17,953 bases of DNA from NCBI GenBank assembly GCA_959600635.1, contig CAUGMN010000056.1, forward strand, positions 1 through 17,953. Direction: 5' to 3'. The position numbers were made by a program, and so were the translations under genes. A model generated the notes under the pieces. It ran no database searches, was not told where the DNA came from, and was given only the letters and a program-made list of their open reading frames with translations. This DNA comes from QAMX01 sp003149835. Its GTDB lineage: Bacteria; Bacillota; Clostridia; Oscillospirales; QAMX01. Positions 15,721-17,953 of the stretch are shown here, piece by piece. Position 1 is the stretch's first letter, and each line of letters begins with the position of its first letter.

Positions 15721-16245
15721 GTGAATACCCACAATCTTGAAAAGCTCAACGTCTATCACCGCGGCTCTGTCTGGTTGCGGATCTATCTGTTTGGCTATCT
15801 GTTCGGGTTGATCTTAATCTATCTGGCGCTGATGCTGAACGAGCTGCTGGACACGGAGACGTGGAACGCCATCCTGACGTTTTATTCCGGCGGCGGCGCA
15901 ACCTACGAAGGGATTTTTTCGGTCTTCGCCATACTGCTGATTCTGACCGCCGTGGCCGACGTTGCGCTTCTGCCCATGCTGAACCGAGCGGCGTTGATCG
16001 CCACGCTGACGCACTTAGTGCTACTGGCGCTGTACCGGCCGCTGATCTGGCTGTTCACGCGGCTGTTCTGCGGGAGCGTTCCTGCGGTGTTCGGCCGATA
16101 CGCGAGGTTTTTGATTCCGCTGGCGCTGATTTATTCCTGCGTCAATCTCTGGTATTTCCTCCGCAGAAAAGATCTGTTCAGCAAGGATATTGTAAACCTC
16201 GTCACCGGCGAGGAAAAAGATCAGATCACGAGTATTTACCGCTGA
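15721..16245 (+). CDS. Four-helix integral membrane protein of unknown function
   Basis: This 174-residue protein starts with GTG at 15721 behind a strong GAGGAGGGA site. Four hydrophobic segments are visible at about 18-40, 64-87, 90-116 and 129-147, followed by a charged cytoplasmic-looking tail (LRRKDLFSKDIVNLVTGEEKDQ). The topology and the WYFLRRKDLF ending faintly resemble DUF2569-type small membrane proteins, but I do not claim membership. It is the last gene before a strong terminator and follows the ASRT-family gene by 34 bp, so the two may work together. It is too small for a normal sugar transporter. Function unknown. Confidence 0.75.
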   Translation: MNTHNLEKLNVYHRGSVWLRIYLFGYLFGLILIYLALMLNELLDTETWNAILTFYSGGGATYEGIFSVFAILLILTAVADVALLPMLNRAALIATLTHLVLLALYRPLIWLFTRLFCGSVPAVFGRYARFLIPLALIYSCVNLWYFLRRKDLFSKDIVNLVTGEEKDQITSIYR

Positions 16246-16250
16246 TTTGG

Positions 16251-16293
16251 AAAAGTCTCTGCGCGCAAATATTGCGCGCGGAGGCTTTCTTTT
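16251..16293 (+). terminator. Intrinsic terminator ending the rhamnose operon
   Basis: A 16-bp stem (left arm 16253-16268, right arm 16272-16287, two G-U pairs) closes a 3-nt ATA loop and is followed by TCTTTT. The GCGCGCAA/TTGCGCGC inner stem is very stable. It begins 6 bp after the membrane-protein stop codon and marks the end of the long operon. Confidence 0.9.
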
Positions 16294-16341
16294 ACGGCGC
16301 GGCGCGGGCGTTTCTCCCGGACATTCCTCTCTTTGCCGGCA

Positions 16342-16347
16342 TATAAT
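16342..16347 (+). promoter_or_regulatory. Possible -10 box upstream of the GH25 gene
   Basis: A perfect TATAAT lies 20 bp before the ATG at 16368 and just after the operon terminator. The expected -35 region (GGACAT around 16319) is poor, and transcription would start close to the ribosome site. It is plausible as the promoter of the lysozyme gene but weakly supported. Confidence 0.35.
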
Positions 16348-16367
16348 ACAGCGAAAGGGGGATTTTG

Positions 16368-17147
16368 ATGGAATATAAAGGAATGGATGTCTCATCCTAT
16401 CAGGGCGATATCGATTGGGCCAAGGTCAAAAGCGCGGGGATCGACTTTGTTATGATTCGCGCCGGATTTGGCAAGACTGCGGACAGTAAGTGCATACAAA
16501 ACATCCGCGGCGCTCTGAATCATCAGATCCAGGTAGGTCTCTATTGGTTCTCCTATGCGGTAAATGAGAGAGAAGCGGAGGAAGAGGCTGCCCGACTGAT
16601 CGAAACCGCGCACGGCTGGAAGATCTCTTATCCGCTCGCCTTTGATTATGAGGAAGCCTCGGTCCGATACGCCGCCAACAATGGAGTCACTGTGACAAAG
16701 ACGTTAGCGACCGCGATGGCGGACGCTTTCTGCAAGGCCGTCGCAGCGGCGGGATATACGCCGATGCTGTATTCAAACCCGGATTTTCTGACACGATATA
16801 TCGATTTTTCATCTTTGGGCGAAGACTGCCGGCTATGGCTGGCCGAGTGGAGCGCGTCGAAACCGTCGTATGAGGCGTCGATCTGGCAGTATACTTCCGG
16901 GGGAAGAGTGGACGGTGTGCCGGCGGTGGTGGATCTCGACATTTCATACGAAAATTACAGCAAGGAATGTTGTCCCATCCGTTATCAGACCTTAGAGGAA
17001 ATCCCGGCCGCGCTGAGAGCGGAGACGGAGATTTTAATCAACAGCGGCGCTTTGAAGGGAAGCGGGCAGGGATTGAACGTGACCGAAGATATGCTGCGCA
17101 GCATGATTGTTGCCATGCGATATACGGATATCAAAACAGCCGATTAA
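16368..17147 (+). CDS. GH25 muramidase (lysozyme) with a C-terminal helical domain
   Basis: This 259-residue protein has a GH25 catalytic domain at about 4-197. It starts with GMDVSSYQGDIDW (D7), has the acid/base pair in AFDYEE (D93 and E95), and ends with the IWQYTSGGRVDGVPAVVDLDIS block (D189/D191). These are the active-site positions of GH25 muramidases, which cut the MurNAc-GlcNAc bond of peptidoglycan. A C-terminal module (about 205-252, YQTLEEIP...LINSGALKGSG...DMLRSMI) resembles small helical tails found on clostridial and phage lysins, probably for wall binding. No signal peptide is present, which fits an endolysin-like protein or a non-classical export route. The ATG at 16368 follows GAAAGGGGGA; the TTG at 16365 is rejected. 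No phage genes are adjacent. Codon use looks less GC-rich than in the operon. Confidence 0.9.
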   Translation: MEYKGMDVSSYQGDIDWAKVKSAGIDFVMIRAGFGKTADSKCIQNIRGALNHQIQVGLYWFSYAVNEREAEEEAARLIETAHGWKISYPLAFDYEEASVRYAANNGVTVTKTLATAMADAFCKAVAAAGYTPMLYSNPDFLTRYIDFSSLGEDCRLWLAEWSASKPSYEASIWQYTSGGRVDGVPAVVDLDISYENYSKECCPIRYQTLEEIPAALRAETEILINSGALKGSGQGLNVTEDMLRSMIVAMRYTDIKTAD

Positions 17148-17152
17148 CAGGC

Positions 17153-17188
17153 GTTTGCCGCGGCGGGGACCGTCCTGCCGCGGCAAAC
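17153..17188 (+). terminator. Strong hairpin after the GH25 gene, without a T-tract
   Basis: GTTTGCCGCGGC (17153-17164) and GCCGCGGCAAAC (17177-17188) form a 12-bp perfect stem that can extend by three pairs into the loop. It begins 5 bp after the stop codon. No run of T follows (AGCATGCC), so it may act as an mRNA 3'-end stabiliser or a weak terminator rather than a canonical one. Confidence 0.5.
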
Positions 17189-17255
17189 AGCATGCCACGT
17201 TCTGATTGAATGCAGAAAATGCATTGCGGTGTTAATGAGGAGGGACGTTTTATTG

Positions 17256-17483
17256 ATGGATCGATGTGAATTGTGTGGCAGCGCTTTGTCCGGCGACGCG
17301 GCGGCTCTGTACCGGAAGCTGATATGCCGCTCTGCGGAGCGGTGTCTGTGTCTGCGCTGTCTGGCCGCAAAGCTGGGCCTGTCCGAGAAAACGCTGTATG
17401 ATCTGATCGACCGGTACAGACGTATGGGCTGTACGCTTTTTTCAGAACCGGAAGAGGAGGATGCGGCGCCGGAAAAATTTTGA
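17256..17483 (+). CDS. Small cysteine-rich protein (zinc-finger-like with HTH-like segment), unknown function
   Basis: This 75-residue protein has a CxxC at C4/C7, more cysteines at 24, 30, 32, 35 and 59, and a second CxxC at C32/C35, a pattern that suggests a zinc site. Residues 36-58 (LAAKLGLSEKTLYDLIDRY...) look like a helix-turn-helix, and the C-terminus is acidic. The ribosome site GAGGAGGG (17237-17244) supports the ATG at 17256; a TTG at 17253 is an alternative. I do not recognise a named family. It could be a small DNA- or protein-binding regulator. It lies between the lysozyme gene and a tRNA operon on the same strand. Confidence 0.65.
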   Translation: MDRCELCGSALSGDAAALYRKLICRSAERCLCLRCLAAKLGLSEKTLYDLIDRYRRMGCTLFSEPEEEDAAPEKF

Positions 17484-17501
17484 TTTATTCGGCGAAAAGA
17501 C

Positions 17502-17530
17502 TTGACAGGAAGCGAAAAATCATGTATAAT
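17502..17530 (+). promoter_or_regulatory. Consensus sigma-A promoter of the tRNA operon
   Basis: TTGACA (17502-17507) and TATAAT (17525-17530) are both perfect consensus hexamers, separated by 17 bp. This is the strength expected of a stable RNA promoter. Transcription would start near 17537, about 50 nt before the first tRNA. Confidence 0.92.
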
Positions 17531-17536
17531 ATTTCT

Positions 17537-17587
17537 TGCTTGTGTTGCTACCGATTGGTAGACGGTTCTGGTACAAGCATGTGATGT
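17537..17587 (+). other. Structured 5' leader of the tRNA transcript
   Basis: The leader can fold into an outer 7-bp stem TGCTTGT/ACAAGCA (17537-17543 with 17573-17579) and an inner 5-bp hairpin CTACC-GATT-GGTAG (17548-17561). The outer stem begins almost at the predicted transcription start. It may guide 5' processing or protect the precursor. Part of it (GATTGGTAGACG) resembles a tRNA-Leu D-loop region. Confidence 0.45.
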
Positions 17588-17664
17588 GGCGGCATAGCTC
17601 AGTTGGCTAGAGCATTCGGTTCATACCCGACAGGTCGTTGGTTCAAGTCCGACTGCCGCTACCA
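17588..17664 (+). tRNA. tRNA-Met (anticodon CAT)
   Basis: A full 77-nt cloverleaf can be drawn: acceptor GGCGGCA with TGCCGCT, D arm GCTC/GAGC, anticodon loop TTCATAC, T loop TTCAAGT, discriminator A and encoded CCA. The acceptor ends in G1-T72 rather than the C1-A72 mismatch of initiator tRNA, so it is an elongator Met (or less likely Ile with a modified CAT anticodon). The first anticodon-stem pair is a T27-C43 mismatch. Confidence 0.92.
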
Positions 17665-17666
17665 AA

Positions 17667-17703
17667 AATTTTACAGAGCGCTATACGAACGCTCTGTAAA
17701 ATT
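17667..17703 (+). other. Hairpin between tRNA-Met and tRNA-Glu
   Basis: A perfect 14-bp inverted repeat AATTTTACAGAGCG (17667-17680) and CGCTCTGTAAAATT (17690-17703) with a 9-nt loop fills almost the whole spacer. It is followed by ATAT rather than a T-tract, so it is more likely a processing or stability structure than a full terminator. Confidence 0.6.
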
Positions 17704-17707
17704 ATAT

Positions 17708-17782
17708 GGCCCGATGGTCAAGCGGCTAAGACACCGCCCTTTCACGGCGGTAACGGGGGTTCGATTCCCCCTCGGGTCACCA
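17708..17782 (+). tRNA. tRNA-Glu (anticodon TTC)
   Basis: This 75-nt cloverleaf has acceptor GGCCCGA with TCGGGTC (one G-T pair), anticodon stem CCGCC/GGCGG around loop CTTTCAC, T stem GGGGG/CCCCC around TTCGATT, discriminator A and encoded CCA. All stems are well paired and the sequence is typical for bacterial tRNA-Glu. Confidence 0.96.
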
Positions 17783-17786
17783 CATT

Positions 17787-17830
17787 TGTCTCCTGTTCCT
17801 CGGGAGACATTCCGTTCTAAGAACGGTTTT
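17787..17830 (+). other. Two hairpins between tRNA-Glu and tRNA-Val
   Basis: TGTCTCC (17787-17793) pairs with GGAGACA (17803-17809) across a 9-nt loop. Directly after, CCGTTC (17812-17817) pairs with GAACGG (17821-17826) and is followed by TTTT. The second could act as a weak terminator that reduces expression of the last tRNA, or as a processing signal. Confidence 0.5.
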
Positions 17831-17831
17831 C

Positions 17832-17907
17832 GGAGGCATAGCTCAGCTGGTAGAGCATCCGCCCCACACGCGGGGGGTCACAGGTTCGAGTCCTGCTGTC
17901 TCCACCA
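17832..17907 (+). tRNA. tRNA-Val (anticodon CAC) with unusual C33
   Basis: This 76-nt cloverleaf has acceptor GGAGGCA with TGTCTCC (one G-T pair), D arm GCTC/GAGC, anticodon stem TCCGC/GCGGG around loop CCCACAC, T loop TTCGAGT, discriminator A and encoded CCA. The anticodon CAC reads GUG codons. Position 33, almost always T in bacterial tRNA genes, is C here, and the first T-stem pair A49-C65 is mismatched. It may still function, or be a decaying or misread copy. Confidence 0.85.
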
Positions 17908-17947
17908 AAACGGAGCAAGCGATATATCGCCTGCTCCGTTTTATTTT
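17908..17947 (+). terminator. Intrinsic terminator of the tRNA operon
   Basis: AAACGGAGCA (17908-17917) pairs with TGCTCCGTTT (17932-17941), with an inner GCGAT/ATCGC helix extending the stem across one A-C mismatch. The right arm runs into TTATTTTAT. It starts right after the CCA end of tRNA-Val and ends the three-tRNA transcript. Confidence 0.9.
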
Positions 17948-17953
17948 ATCCGT

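Noticed and set aside
17638..17820. 60-codon open frame across the tRNA genes
   Set aside because: It reads through tRNA-Met and tRNA-Glu and is not a protein gene.
1..17953. CRISPR array, insertion sequence or prophage
   Set aside because: No regularly spaced repeats, transposase or phage structural genes were seen; the GH25 gene alone is not enough to call a prophage.

Overview
The window looks like chromosomal DNA of a GC-rich anaerobic Firmicute, probably a gut clostridium of the Oscillospiraceae/Ruminococcaceae type. This is inferred from purine-rich GGAGG-type ribosome sites, sigma-A promoters, intrinsic terminators, CCA-encoding tRNA genes and protein families typical of gut Clostridia. 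There is no rRNA, CRISPR array, insertion sequence or clear prophage.

Positions 1-1895 (minus strand) hold a two-gene glycan unit: a ROK sugar kinase and, downstream, the N-terminal 282 residues of a GH38 alpha-mannosidase that runs off the left edge. Positions 1896-2300 are a divergent control region with a good promoter on each strand.

Positions 2301-16245 (plus strand) read as one long, probably co-transcribed carbohydrate operon that ends at a strong intrinsic terminator (16251-16293). In order it encodes: E2, E3 and a fused E1-alpha/beta of a 2-oxoacid dehydrogenase complex; a SorE-like zinc dehydrogenase; a class II aldolase fused to a short-chain dehydrogenase (RhaEW type); a PHP-domain phosphoesterase; L-rhamnulokinase (rhaB); L-rhamnose isomerase (rhaA); a small protein of the Anabaena sensory rhodopsin transducer (ASRT) family; and a four-helix membrane protein. 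The core is L-rhamnose to L-rhamnulose (RhaA), to rhamnulose-1-phosphate (RhaB), to DHAP plus L-lactaldehyde (aldolase domain), to L-lactate (SDR domain). A dedicated lipoate/TPP dehydrogenase complex at the head, plus an ASRT-family protein and a PHP protein, are not part of textbook rhamnose pathways and are the most interesting content here. No transporter and no AraC-type regulator lies inside the window.

Positions 16368-17483 hold a GH25 muramidase without a signal peptide and a 75-residue cysteine-rich protein. Both look less GC-biased in codon use than the operon. Positions 17502-17947 hold a tRNA operon (Met-CAT, Glu-TTC, Val-CAC) with a near-perfect consensus promoter, a hairpin in the leader and in every spacer, and a terminal intrinsic terminator. 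The tRNA-Val has unusual bases (C33 and an A49-C65 mismatch).
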